Source: Denitromonas ohlonensis (lineage in GTDB: Bacteria > Pseudomonadota > Gammaproteobacteria > Burkholderiales > Rhodocyclaceae). From it: a stretch of DNA of 64,000 nt. Below the pieces are notes generated by a model, which saw only the letters and a program-made list of their open reading frames with translations, was not told the DNA's origin and did no database searches. Shown in pieces: positions 1 through 7,950 of the stretch (position 1 is the stretch's first letter; every line of letters starts with the position of its first letter). The position numbers were made by a program, and so were the translations under genes. The stretch is taken from positions 124,001-188,000 of the forward strand of contig NZ_VMNI01000007.1 of the NCBI RefSeq assembly GCF_007625205.1, given 5' to 3'.

Positions 1-435
1 AAATAGCGCGGGCGTCATTTTGTTGAAGCCGAAGCGCGCTTCGGTGACGAAGGTGCGATACAGCGTCAGTGGCAGGTCGATGAGCGCGCCAAGTACCCCG
101 ATCGATGCAAGAAACGCCGTGCCATGGAGGAGCGAGCCCTCGGCGAACACACCGGTCCAGGCCGCGTGAAGCCACTGCAGGCCGCCGCCGAGGGTCAGCA
201 CGAGCACCCAGGCGGCGTTGATCAGCAGGTCGATGCGGCCGAGCCCCAGGCGAGCCAGGGTGTAGTCGGCCGCCTTTTGATGTGCGCCCAGGGTGATCTG
301 TTGGGCGAACTCGCGTGGCACCTCGCTGCGGTGATCGGCGACATGCGTCTGGTGGCGATAGCCGAGCCAGAGTTTGAATGCGGCGGTGGCCACAAGAACG
401 GCAAGAAACAGGCTGGAGAACAGGGTGTTGGTCAT
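1..435 (-). CDS. M48-family (Ste24/CAAX-type) endopeptidase, N-terminal part, runs off the window
   Basis: The reverse strand is open from an ATG at 435 to the window edge, giving the first 145 residues, which begin MTNTLFSSLFLAVLVATAAF. Two or three hydrophobic segments (about residues 4-24, 72-90 and 102-122) lead into TEARFGFNKMTPALF. That ARFGFN phrase typifies the N-terminal membrane domain of Ste24-type M48 metalloproteases, integral membrane zinc proteases. The catalytic HExxH region would lie beyond the window, so activity cannot be judged. The gene is divergent from orn, with 93 bp between the starts. No clear Shine-Dalgarno precedes the ATG. The family call is firm; the substrate is unknown. 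Confidence 0.8.
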   Translation of the reverse strand, partial: MTNTLFSSLFLAVLVATAAFKLWLGYRHQTHVADHRSEVPREFAQQITLGAHQKAADYTLARLGLGRIDLLINAAWVLVLTLGGGLQWLHAAWTGVFAEGSLLHGTAFLASIGVLGALIDLPLTLYRTFVTEARFGFNKMTPALF

Positions 436-528
436 GCGCTGTCTGAAAATGGGAGAGGGCGGCGGGCGGGCCGAAAGGCGCACGAACTATGACACAATGC
501 GCGATTATCAACGGCTTTTGGCAAAATT

Positions 529-1080
529 ATGGCACAGGATTCTAGCTACCTGATCTGGATCGACATGGAGATGACCGGGCTTGAGCCCGACACGGATCGC
601 ATTATCGAGGTGGCGCTTGTGGTCACCAATAGCCAGCTTGAAACGGTGGCCGAGGCGCCGGTGCTGGCGGTTCATCAATCCGATGACGTACTGAACGGCA
701 TGGACGAATGGAACACCCGCACCCATGGTCAGTCTGGCCTGACGGCGCGTGTGCGCGCCTCAGCGCTGGACGAAGCCGCCGTCGAAGCGCAGATGCTGGC
801 GTTTCTGGCCGAGCATGTACCGGAGCGCGCGTCGCCGATGGCGGGCAATTCGATCTGCCAGGATCGCCGTTTCCTCGCTCGGCACATGCCCAAGCTCGAG
901 GCGTGGTTCCATTATCGAAACCTGGATGTGTCAACACTCAAGGAACTGGCCAAGCGCTGGCACCCCGAGGTGCACAAGGGCGTTCAGAAGAAAGGCAAGC
1001 ATGAAGCGCTGGCCGATATTTACGAATCCATCGAAGAGTTGAAGCACTACCGGGCGAACTTCCTGCGCTTGCCGGAGTGA
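529..1080 (+). CDS. orn: Oligoribonuclease
   Basis: The 183-residue product is full length for Orn, the DEDD-family 3'-5' exonuclease that degrades 2-5 nt RNA, including pGpG from c-di-GMP turnover, in the cytoplasm. Exo motifs are visible: IDMEMTGL near residue 12 supplies the first Asp and Glu, [10 protein letters not shown] near residue 106 the second Asp, and [14 protein letters not shown] near residue 158 the terminal His and Asp. The ATG is backed by the family N-terminus [15 protein letters not shown], although the Shine-Dalgarno is weak. It is transcribed away from the M48 gene and convergent with the glycosyltransferase. Confidence 0.97.
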   Translation: MAQDSSYLIWIDMEMTGLEPDTDRIIEVALVVTNSQLETVAEAPVLAVHQSDDVLNGMDEWNTRTHGQSGLTARVRASALDEAAVEAQMLAFLAEHVPERASPMAGNSICQDRRFLARHMPKLEAWFHYRNLDVSTLKELAKRWHPEVHKGVQKKGKHEALADIYESIEELKHYRANFLRLPE

Positions 1081-1120
1081 GCTTGACGGGCTGAGTCGAG
1101 GCCGCGCTATGTGGCCTGTA

Positions 1121-2710
1121 TCACTCGCCCCGGGCGTACAGGCTGAGGACTTCCTTGCGGCTGCCACCGCCGCGCTCATAGCGCCACAGTGGCTCGCCCA
1201 TGTCGCGCACCTCGGTGCCGGCAATCAGTAGCAGCGGGCAGGTTTTGTCGGCCACGGCGTGGGGGCGGATGCCGGCGCGATAGTCCAGACTGACCTGCTG
1301 GCTCGGCGACAGGCCGAGGCCCGAGAGGCAACCCGCGGGCTGATCCTTGAGCGCTTCGCGCAAGGACAGCACGGCCGGATCGTGGCTCTTGCTGTAGTCA
1401 AACCAGGGTTGCAGGAGAATCACCGCCAGGCACCACAGCATGGTCATGCCGAGTGCGGAGTTCTGGGCGCCGCGATACGGGCTGCGCTTCGTGGTGGCGA
1501 CCAGCCAGGTCCAGCCCGCGCAAAGTGCAAGACCCAGTAGCGATGGCCACAGCAGCCTGTCGAGCGTGAAGGCAGGCGTCACTTTGGCAAAATGCCGACC
1601 GAGCCCCGGTGGCCACTCGAAAGCCAAGGCGCTCCATGCGAGCCATAGTAGTAGCGCGAACGCAGCAAACGTCATGCCGCCAAACCAGTCGAACGCGTTG
1701 GCCGCGCCACGCCGCAAGGTGCTTACGCCGGCGGAGGCCATCAGCGCCACCGGCAGCAGCAAGGGCAGAAAGCTGGCGGGGCGGAGTGCGCCGGTCAGGC
1801 TGGTGACCAGCAGCGCGAGCAGGGCCGCTGTACAGATGATCTGCCATGCGCGGCTGCCCAGATGTCGGCGCTCACGCCATAGCGCCCAGCCGGCGATAGG
1901 CCACATTGGCCAGATGAACCAGCCGAGCAGACCGAAGAGCGCCGCGGTGTCAGTGAATTTTTTGCCGTGCGGCACGGACGCTGCGACGCTCATGTCCCAC
2001 CACTGAGCAAGCATGTTGGGCGCGGTCGTCGCCAAGGGGAGCAGCCACAGGCCGGCGACCGCGACGGCAGCCACAAGACCGATCAGGCGAGCGGCCATCG
2101 ACGGCAGCAACAGCAGCAATGGTGCGGTCATCAACAAGGCGTTCAGGCCGTTGGCGAGGCAAGCCAGACCCACACCGAGACCGGCGATCAGCGCGCCTTT
2201 GCGGGCATGTTTCATGGCCACGGCCATGCCCCAGAAGGTGATCGCCTGAGCGAGCATGACAGCGAGCATGGGTTGGGTTTCATGGGCGTGAACCACGAGT
2301 CCCAGGCTCGCGATCAGCAGTAGCATGGCCGGGGCATGGCCACGCTCACCATGCATGCGACGTGCGGCATCTGCGGTCAGGAGTAATGCGATCGCGGTGA
2401 GCAAGCCGCTGGCCAGGCGTGCGGCGTCATGCAGGGGCAGGATCGCGCCGAGCGCGGTGGCCAGTGCTGCCGCGATCCAGTAATACAGCGGGCCGAAATC
2501 CAGAAAGGCTTCGCCGGCCAGATGCGGCACCAGCCAGTGTCCGTCGCGCACCATGCCGAGTACCGGCCCGAAGAATCGACCGTCATCGCCGCGCCACGGG
2601 GCGTGGCCGGTGAGGCCCGCCAGCAGGTATACGCCCAGCAGAACCGCAATGAGGATCGCGGGGGGCGGTGGCGCTAGTGTGGGGGCGAAGGGGTCAGGGC
2701 GTGTTGTCAT
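1121..2710 (-). CDS. ArnT-like (GT-C, family 39/83) membrane glycosyltransferase
   Basis: The product has 529 residues and about a dozen hydrophobic helices. The first periplasmic loop after TM1 reads GHAPWRGDDGRFFGPVLGM, then LAGEAFLDFGPLYYW. This matches the layout of ArnT/PMT-like GT-C enzymes, in which an acidic pair after TM1 and a following PPL/GPLYYW loop form the active site with a polyprenyl-phosphate sugar donor. The canonical pair here appears as GDD. The C-terminal roughly 100 residues (from about 430) look like a small soluble periplasmic domain. The acceptor could be lipid A or another envelope glycan and cannot be predicted. It stands alone between orn (convergent) and rpmE, with its own upstream space at 2711-2794. 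Confidence 0.75.
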   Translation of the reverse strand: MTTRPDPFAPTLAPPPPAILIAVLLGVYLLAGLTGHAPWRGDDGRFFGPVLGMVRDGHWLVPHLAGEAFLDFGPLYYWIAAALATALGAILPLHDAARLASGLLTAIALLLTADAARRMHGERGHAPAMLLLIASLGLVVHAHETQPMLAVMLAQAITFWGMAVAMKHARKGALIAGLGVGLACLANGLNALLMTAPLLLLLPSMAARLIGLVAAVAVAGLWLLPLATTAPNMLAQWWDMSVAASVPHGKKFTDTAALFGLLGWFIWPMWPIAGWALWRERRHLGSRAWQIICTAALLALLVTSLTGALRPASFLPLLLPVALMASAGVSTLRRGAANAFDWFGGMTFAAFALLLWLAWSALAFEWPPGLGRHFAKVTPAFTLDRLLWPSLLGLALCAGWTWLVATTKRSPYRGAQNSALGMTMLWCLAVILLQPWFDYSKSHDPAVLSLREALKDQPAGCLSGLGLSPSQQVSLDYRAGIRPHAVADKTCPLLLIAGTEVRDMGEPLWRYERGGGSRKEVLSLYARGE

Positions 2711-2794
2711 CCGGGGCGGTTAGTAGCCGTCGTGGCGTGCGAATTTTACGCCAGTGCGTGTTTTGTGGTGCGCCGAGCGGCGTGGATGGGCAAC

Positions 2795-2823
2795 AAAAAA
2801 GGCAGCCGGGGCTGCCTTTTTTG
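2795..2823. terminator. Bidirectional intrinsic terminator after rpmE
   Basis: Six A residues, a GGCAGC / GCTGCC stem (2801-2816) and a run of T residues form a hairpin with A/T tails on both sides. It sits about 27 bp downstream of the rpmE stop codon on the reverse strand and most likely terminates rpmE. Confidence 0.85.
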
Positions 2824-2849
2824 CTGGCGCAAGACTGCGCAGGGCGAAA

Positions 2850-3068
2850 TCAACCCAGGCGCTGTACGTTGCCGAACTTCTTGTTGAAGCGCTCGACGCG
2901 GCCGGCGGTGTCGACGATCTTCTGCTTGCCGGTGTAGAACGGGTGGCACTCGGAACACACTTCGATCGTCATGGCTTCTTTGCCAGAGGTCGAGCGGGTC
3001 ACGAAGGCGTTGCCGCAGCTGCAGGTGATGGTGATGTCTTTGTACTTCGGGTGGATGTCCGCTTTCAT
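2850..3068 (-). CDS. rpmE: Large ribosomal subunit protein bL31
   Basis: The 72-residue product starts [20 protein letters not shown], a standard bL31 N-terminus. Four cysteines (C16, C18, C37, C40, in CSCGNAF and [10 protein letters not shown]) identify the zinc-binding C+ form, which is expressed under zinc sufficiency, rather than the zinc-free paralogue. The C-terminal [13 protein letters not shown] is also typical. The 5' leader on the reverse strand contains a short hairpin (GGGCGG / CCGCCC, 3092-3112). Its role is unknown; leader structures are common in ribosomal-protein mRNAs. An intrinsic terminator follows. Confidence 0.98.
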   Translation of the reverse strand: MKADIHPKYKDITITCSCGNAFVTRSTSGKEAMTIEVCSECHPFYTGKQKIVDTAGRVERFNKKFGNVQRLG

Positions 3069-3207
3069 GGCGTTCGTCTCGTCTGGTTCGCGGGCGGCGA
3101 TTGTGACCGCCCTAGGCTGTAAAGCCGAGCATTATCCTTGATCATTCCATGAAAATCAAGAAGCTGGCCCGGTTGCGGTACATTCGCTAGGTTAGAATTC
3201 GCTTTGC

Positions 3208-3561
3208 TCAGTCGAGCAGTTCGAGCACCTTCTCCGGTGGCCGGCCAATCACTGCGCGCTCCCCTCGAATCGCGATGGGGCGTTCGATCAGTTTCGGGTG
3301 GGCTGCCAGTGCGTCCAGCGCCGCGTCGGCGTCGAGGGTTTTGCCCTGATAGTGGGTCTTGAAGATGTCTTCGCCGCGGCGGATCAAGGCGTCGGGCGTG
3401 ATGCCCAGTTGCGCGACGATGCGCGCCAGGGAGTCGCGGCTGGGCGGCGTGTCGAGGTAGAGCAGCACGCTCACGTCGGCGCCGGCATCCTGCAGCAAGG
3501 CAAGGGCGGCGCGGCTTTTGGAGCAGCGCGGGTTGTGGAGCAGGGTAATCGTGTCGGACAT
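3208..3561 (-). CDS. arsC: ArsC/Spx-family arsenate reductase (glutaredoxin-type)
   Basis: The 117-residue product fits the length of glutaredoxin-dependent ArsC. It opens MSDTITLLHNPRCSKSRAAL, with the family's catalytic cysteine in NPRCSKSR, and continues with the conserved LIRRGEDIFK and LIERPIAIRGERAVIGRPPE blocks. Such enzymes reduce arsenate to arsenite using glutathione and glutaredoxin, but many chromosomal copies outside an ars operon have no proven arsenic role. No arsR or arsB is nearby, so this is probably a solitary housekeeping-type copy. It is divergent from dusC. Confidence 0.88.
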   Translation of the reverse strand: MSDTITLLHNPRCSKSRAALALLQDAGADVSVLLYLDTPPSRDSLARIVAQLGITPDALIRRGEDIFKTHYQGKTLDADAALDALAAHPKLIERPIAIRGERAVIGRPPEKVLELLD

Positions 3562-3614
3562 GTCTGACGGTTTTTAGTGAGAGAGAGCATGAGTTTACTG
3601 TGTTGGGGCGCGTC

Positions 3615-4595
3615 GTGAAGCTTTTGCTGGCGCCGATGGAGGGTTTGGCCGACGAGGTGCTGCGCGATGTGCTCACCCGGCTGTCGCCCTATGACCAGGC
3701 GGTGAGCGAGTTTGTGCGCATCTCGGCGACGGTGCTGCCGCAACGCAGTTTTTATCGCATCAGCCCGGAGTTGGCTCAGGGCGGCCGAACGGCGGCCGGC
3801 ACGCCGGTCCAGCTGCAATTGATGGGGTCTGACCCGGATCTGATGGCACAGAATGCGGCGCGGGCGGTTCAGTGGTCGCCTGCCGGCATTGATCTGAATT
3901 TTGGTTGCCCGGCGCAGCAGGTGAATCGCCATCGCGGCGGCGCGGTCTTGCTCGATGAGCCCGAGACCCTGCATGCCGTGGCGGCGGCGGTGCGCGCCGT
4001 GATGCCGCTCGGTGGCCCGAAGCTGACCGCCAAAATGCGCCTTGGTGTGCGCGATACCGGCCTGACCCTGGCCTGTGCCGAGGCGCTGACCGAGGCGGGT
4101 GTCGAGCGGATCGTGGTCCACGCCAGAACCAAACTCGAAGGTTACCGTCCGCCAGCGCATTGGGTCTGGGTTGGGCGGATCGCCGACCATGTCAAGGTGC
4201 CGGTGGTGGCCAATGGCGAGGTGTGGTCAGTCGCCGATTGGCAGCGTTGTCGGCAGGAAAGCGGTGTGGCAGACGTGATGCTCGGTCGCGGTGCGGTGGC
4301 GGACCCCTTTCTGGCGCGCGATATTCGCGCCGGCCGGGTTCGGGATGCAGCGGACCCGCGAGAGGCCGACTGGGCTGAACTGTTGCCGGCGATCGCCTTT
4401 TTCTGGGCGCGCGTGCGTGACAAGCTGGCGGCGCGTCATGCACCGGGCCGGCTCAAGCAGTGGCTGGCTTTTCTGAGTCGGCGTTTCGTGCAGGCTGAAG
4501 CGCTTTACCAGGCCTTGCGCCCCCTGAATGATATTCATGCAATCGATGCGGCGCTGGCAGCCGCCGGCGCCGATTGTCTCGCTCGCGCTGCATAG
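3615..4595 (+). CDS. dusC: tRNA-dihydrouridine(16) synthase
   Basis: This is an FMN-dependent TIM-barrel tRNA dihydrouridine synthase. The N-terminus MKLLLAPMEGLADEVLRDVL and the signature GIDLNFGCPAQQVNRHRGGAVLL (the Cys is the catalytic acid) place it in the Dus family. KMRLGVRDTG and VVHARTK bind FMN or RNA, and VANGEVWSVADW with MLGRGAVADPFLAR is typical of the C-terminal barrel strands. The DusC assignment, U16 of tRNA, rests on overall resemblance to DusC rather than DusA/B. I prefer GTG 3615, which matches the family start and has GGGG 6 bp upstream; an in-frame GTG at 3600 would add five residues. The stop lies 9 bp before the TrmB-like gene, suggesting co-transcription. Confidence 0.9.
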   Translation: MKLLLAPMEGLADEVLRDVLTRLSPYDQAVSEFVRISATVLPQRSFYRISPELAQGGRTAAGTPVQLQLMGSDPDLMAQNAARAVQWSPAGIDLNFGCPAQQVNRHRGGAVLLDEPETLHAVAAAVRAVMPLGGPKLTAKMRLGVRDTGLTLACAEALTEAGVERIVVHARTKLEGYRPPAHWVWVGRIADHVKVPVVANGEVWSVADWQRCRQESGVADVMLGRGAVADPFLARDIRAGRVRDAADPREADWAELLPAIAFFWARVRDKLAARHAPGRLKQWLAFLSRRFVQAEALYQALRPLNDIHAIDAALAAAGADCLARAA

Positions 4596-4604
4596 GCCAA
4601 AACC

Positions 4605-5282
4605 ATGAGCTACGCCAATTCCCGGATTCCGACCAGTGCTCAGGAAGCCGTGCACGGCGATCTGATTCGTCAGGTCGAGCGCCATCGCGAGCGCCCTTTC
4701 GCCAAACCGTTCGCGCAGTACAACCGCGCCGCGTTTGATGTGGCCATGTCCGGATGGGACGCGTCCGCACCCTTGATTCTCGACGCGGGTTGCGGGGTGG
4801 CGCACAGTACGATTGCGCTGGCGCGTGCGTATCCGGATCACTGGGTGATCGGCGTCGATCAGTCGGCTGACCGGCTGGCGCGGCGCAAGCCCTACCCGGA
4901 CGCGCTGATGCCGAAAAACATGGTGCTGGTGCGTGCCGATCTGCTGGATTTCTGGCGCTTGATGGAGCAGGCGGGTTTGCGTCTGGCCCGGCACTATGTG
5001 CTGTACCCGAATCCGTGGCCGAAAATTGGCCACCTCGGACGTCGCTGGCACGCGCATTCGGTGTTCCCGACGCTGCCGCGTCTGGGGGGCGTGCTTGAAT
5101 GCCGTACCAACTGGCAGGTGTATATCCAGGAGTACGTGATCGCGCTGGGCCTGCTGATTGGTCGGCCGGTGGCATGGGAAACCTTTGACGCCAAGACGCC
5201 GCTGACCCCGTTCGAGCGCAAGTACCGCGACTCGGGGCAGCCGCTGTACCGCGCCGTGGTTGATCTGGACGCCGCGGGCTGA
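4605..5282 (+). CDS. TrmB-like SAM-dependent methyltransferase (tRNA m7G family paralogue)
   Basis: The product has 225 residues. The SAM motif LILDAGCGVAHSTIALA (about residues 57-73) is followed by VIGVDQSADRLAR. The TrmB hallmark near residue 133 is present as YPNPWPKIGHLGRRWHAHS, where canonical TrmB carries F-x-DPWPKKRHxKRR. The C-terminal TPFERKYRDSGQPLYR corresponds to the T-x-FE block of TrmB. The Asp-to-Asn change in the DPWPK motif and the reduced basic patch set this paralogue apart, so I hesitate to assign tRNA G46 methylation. It lies directly behind dusC, consistent with a tRNA-modification context. Confidence 0.75.
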   Translation: MSYANSRIPTSAQEAVHGDLIRQVERHRERPFAKPFAQYNRAAFDVAMSGWDASAPLILDAGCGVAHSTIALARAYPDHWVIGVDQSADRLARRKPYPDALMPKNMVLVRADLLDFWRLMEQAGLRLARHYVLYPNPWPKIGHLGRRWHAHSVFPTLPRLGGVLECRTNWQVYIQEYVIALGLLIGRPVAWETFDAKTPLTPFERKYRDSGQPLYRAVVDLDAAG

Positions 5283-5360
5283 GTTGTTCTTGCGGGCCTT
5301 GCTGTCTTGCGGCATGCTGTCGGGCGCCGGTGGCTACCGGCAATATCCTAGGAGAGGCGC

Positions 5361-5999
5361 ATGAACACCACGCAACAGGACGCTGTTTGCCTGAGCGAAT
5401 CGGAAATGGACGCCTTTGAGGCGCTGCTTGCGTCGGATTCCGTTCCCGATGACTGCATGAGCCTTGAGATGCTCGATGGTTACCTGGCTGGCGTGATCGT
5501 TGCGCCCACGCCCCTGAAGCCTGTCGAGTGGCTGCCGTCGGTGTGGTCGGAGTCCGATGTCGACATGCGCGGCTCCGGCGTGCAAAAAGTCCTCTCCCTG
5601 GTCTTGCGCTACCACGATGAACTGGTCGAAACCCTGGGCGATCCCGAAGGGTGGGCGCCGTTTTTCTATGGTAGCGACGAGGAGCCCGACGGCACGCGCC
5701 TGGGGGACGAATGGATGACCGGTTTTGAGCTCGGACTGAGCCTCTGGGCCGAAGACTGGGCAGACGGTCTTGATGGTCACGATGCCGCGACCTTTGAAGG
5801 CCTGATCGAACAAGCCATGGCACCGTGGGCTGACGATGAGGTGGACGCCGCGGATGACGACACGCGCATCGAATGGCTGACCACCACGGCCACCGCCGTG
5901 CGCGCCATGCGTCAATTGCGTGAGGATTGCGGCCTGCCGCCAGTGCCGCATGCCACCGCGGCGGCCGGTGCGCCGTCGCCCAGATCGCTGGACGCCTGA
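5361..5999 (+). CDS. UPF0149 (YecA/YgfB) family protein
   Basis: The acidic 212-residue protein has the UPF0149 pattern: LDGYLAGVIVAPTPLKPVEW near residue 37, GWAPFFYGSDEEPDG, and EWMTGFELGLSLW near residue 115. Many YecA members end in a zinc-binding SEC-C motif; this one ends in an Ala/Pro-rich tail without the cysteines. The molecular function of the family is not established. AGGAGAGG 6-7 bp before the ATG supports the start. It is monocistronic or read through from the methyltransferase gene, with a 78-bp gap. Confidence 0.85.
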   Translation: MNTTQQDAVCLSESEMDAFEALLASDSVPDDCMSLEMLDGYLAGVIVAPTPLKPVEWLPSVWSESDVDMRGSGVQKVLSLVLRYHDELVETLGDPEGWAPFFYGSDEEPDGTRLGDEWMTGFELGLSLWAEDWADGLDGHDAATFEGLIEQAMAPWADDEVDAADDDTRIEWLTTTATAVRAMRQLREDCGLPPVPHATAAAGAPSPRSLDA

Positions 6000-6169
6000 G
6001 CGCCGCTCGCATCACTCAAGCCGGCTGCTGAGGGCCGGGTCTCCGAAAAGTGCGTGTTATCACGGGTTTTCCCTGATGGGGAAAATCCCGATCGGGTGTC
6101 GGTGCGTCGACCGCCTACACTCGACGACGACCGTCATGTCTACAAGTGGCGGCATGACGGAGACAATTC

Positions 6170-7399
6170 ATGATCACACCGCTTTTCCCGCGACACCGGG
6201 GCCGATTGCTGTCGGCCCTGTGTCTCTCCTTCGGCCTCGCCGCGAGTCCCGTGCACGCCGAAGACACCATCAAGATCGGCCTGTCTGGCCCGTTCAGCGG
6301 CGGTAGTGCGCCCATGGGCAACAGCATGCGCCTGGGCATCCGCATGGCGGTCGACGAAATCAATACCTATGTTGGTGGGGTGCTGGGGCGCAAGATCGAA
6401 CTGATCGAGCGCGACGATACGGCCAACCCGGCCAAGGGGCTGGAGATCGCGGAGGAGCTTGTCGGCAAGCTGAAGGTGGTGGCCACGGTCGGTATCGTCA
6501 ATACCGGTGTGGCGCTCAAGTCCATCGATGTGTATCAGAACGCCAAAGTGCCCTTGGTGGTGGCGGTGTCGACCGGCTCTGAGGTCACTCAGCGCTTTGC
6601 GCCACCCAATGCGCCAGCCAGTTACGTGTTTCGCATGTCGCCGCGCACCGGTGTGTCAAACGCCTTTCTGGCAAGGCATCTGGTTGAGGCGCGGGGTTTG
6701 CGTCAGATCGGCATCGTGGCCGACGACACCGGCTACGGCGAAGCCGAGATGGGCGACCTGGTCAAGGCGCTGGCCACGCATGGCGTGACCCCGGTGCGGG
6801 TCGAGCGTTTTGGCATTGGCGACCGCGACATGCGCGCCCAGCTTGACGCGGTGCGTGCTGCCGGTGCCCAGGCCCTGGTGATGTATGGCATCGGCCCCGA
6901 GTTGGCGGCGATTGCCAAGACCAAGGTCGACATGAACTGGACGGTGCCCACCTTTGCCAGCTGGACGGTGTCGATGCGCAACTTTCTCGATCAGGCCGGG
7001 CCGGCCGGGGACGGTGTCATGACCGTTCAGTCTTTTATTCCGGGTAGTGAAAACACCCGGCACCGGCAATTCGTCAGCGAGTTCGCGACCCGTTTCGGAA
7101 AAGATGCCATGGAGTCGGCCATGTCGGCGGCGCAGGGCTACGACGCCATGCGTGTCCTGTTCAATGCCATGTCGCTGGCAGGCGATACTGACGGCAACCG
7201 GATCCGCCTGGCGCTGGAGCAGTTGAACCGCGGCGTGGAAGGCGTGGTGACGACCTATATCCGCCCCTTTACGGCGGAGGATCATGACGCGATTACCGAG
7301 AATATGCTGGTGCTCGGCGTCGTGCGTGAGGGCCGAATCGACTACGCGTTCAAGGAAGACGCCAGGCGCAGTTTCGCGGTGCGCCGAAAGGCACAGTAA
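6170..7399 (+). CDS. Branched-chain amino-acid type ABC transporter substrate-binding protein (LivJ/LivK-like), orphan
   Basis: The product has 409 residues. A Sec signal peptide covers about residues 1-30, ending ASPVHA before EDTIKIGLSGPFSGG. The type I periplasmic binding fold follows, with GNSMRLGIRMAVDEIN near residue 50, LIERDDTANP, a hinge region around VSTGSEVTQ and IGIVADDTGYGE near residue 185. Such proteins deliver amino acids or aromatic/amide ligands to a Liv-type permease. No permease or ATPase genes flank it, so it is an orphan receptor; the ligand cannot be read. GGAG 7 bp upstream supports the ATG. Confidence 0.88.
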   Translation: MITPLFPRHRGRLLSALCLSFGLAASPVHAEDTIKIGLSGPFSGGSAPMGNSMRLGIRMAVDEINTYVGGVLGRKIELIERDDTANPAKGLEIAEELVGKLKVVATVGIVNTGVALKSIDVYQNAKVPLVVAVSTGSEVTQRFAPPNAPASYVFRMSPRTGVSNAFLARHLVEARGLRQIGIVADDTGYGEAEMGDLVKALATHGVTPVRVERFGIGDRDMRAQLDAVRAAGAQALVMYGIGPELAAIAKTKVDMNWTVPTFASWTVSMRNFLDQAGPAGDGVMTVQSFIPGSENTRHRQFVSEFATRFGKDAMESAMSAAQGYDAMRVLFNAMSLAGDTDGNRIRLALEQLNRGVEGVVTTYIRPFTAEDHDAITENMLVLGVVREGRIDYAFKEDARRSFAVRRKAQ

Positions 7400-7415
7400 A
7401 TTGGCCGGGAAGTGA

Positions 7416-7443
7416 TTGTTTTTTAGGAAAAAATCGATATAAT
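7416..7443 (+). promoter_or_regulatory. Probable sigma-70 promoter upstream of the YkgJ gene
   Basis: A perfect TATAAT (7438-7443) lies 16 bp downstream of TTGTTT (7416-7421). Transcription would start near 7450, leaving a leader of about 140 nt before the YkgJ ATG at 7591. The leader contains a GCCCG/CGGGC hairpin near 7488-7500. Only the hexamers are seen; activity is inferred. Confidence 0.55.
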
Positions 7444-7590
7444 CCGCGCGCCGGAATCGATGGATCGCAGTCACAATTAGCCCCCCGTGGTGCCCGTCCG
7501 GGCGGCCACAGTCCAGCAGGCGCGAGGCGTCGTCGATTTGGCGGTGTGCACCCGTGGTGCATGCCGGCATTTCCATTGCGTGTGTTGGAC

Positions 7591-7950
7591 ATGACTGAAC
7601 CGAACCCGTGTCTTGAGTGCGGCATTTGCTGCACCCACTTCCGTATCTCGTTCTATTGGGCTGAGGCGGATGACGCCCCCGGCGGCTTTGTGCCGGCCCA
7701 TATGACCGAGAAGCTCAACCATCATATGAGCTGCATGAAAGGCAGCAATCAGATGCCGCGCCGGTGCAGTGCGCTCGAGGGCGTGGTTGGCGAAGCGGTG
7801 TCGTGCAGCATTTACGAGAACCGGCCCACGCCGTGCCGTGAGTTTCCGGTATTTTTCGCCGATGGCACACCCAATCCCAAATGCGACGAGCTGCGTGCCT
7901 TGATTGGTCTGCCGGCGATCGAACCCTGGATTCTGCCGACCGCCGCCTGA
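7591..7950 (+). CDS. YkgJ-family cysteine-cluster protein
   Basis: The 119-residue protein has the cysteine pattern of this putative zinc- or iron-chelating family: NPCLECGICCTHFR at residues 5-18, a central SCMKGSNQMPRRCSAL, and SCSIYENRPTPCREFP near residue 70. The biochemical role of the family is unproven. I chose the ATG at 7591 because MTEPNPCLECGICC is where the conserved block begins; the reading frame is open back to 7546 but without family resemblance. It overlaps nothing and converges on the Ap4A phosphorylase-like gene, the stop codons being adjacent. Confidence 0.85.
   Translation: MTEPNPCLECGICCTHFRISFYWAEADDAPGGFVPAHMTEKLNHHMSCMKGSNQMPRRCSALEGVVGEAVSCSIYENRPTPCREFPVFFADGTPNPKCDELRALIGLPAIEPWILPTAA

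Noticed and set aside
3590-3619. ATG at 3590 as dusC start
   Set aside because: It is out of frame and meets TGA after nine codons; GTG 3615 (or 3600) leads into the Dus motif.
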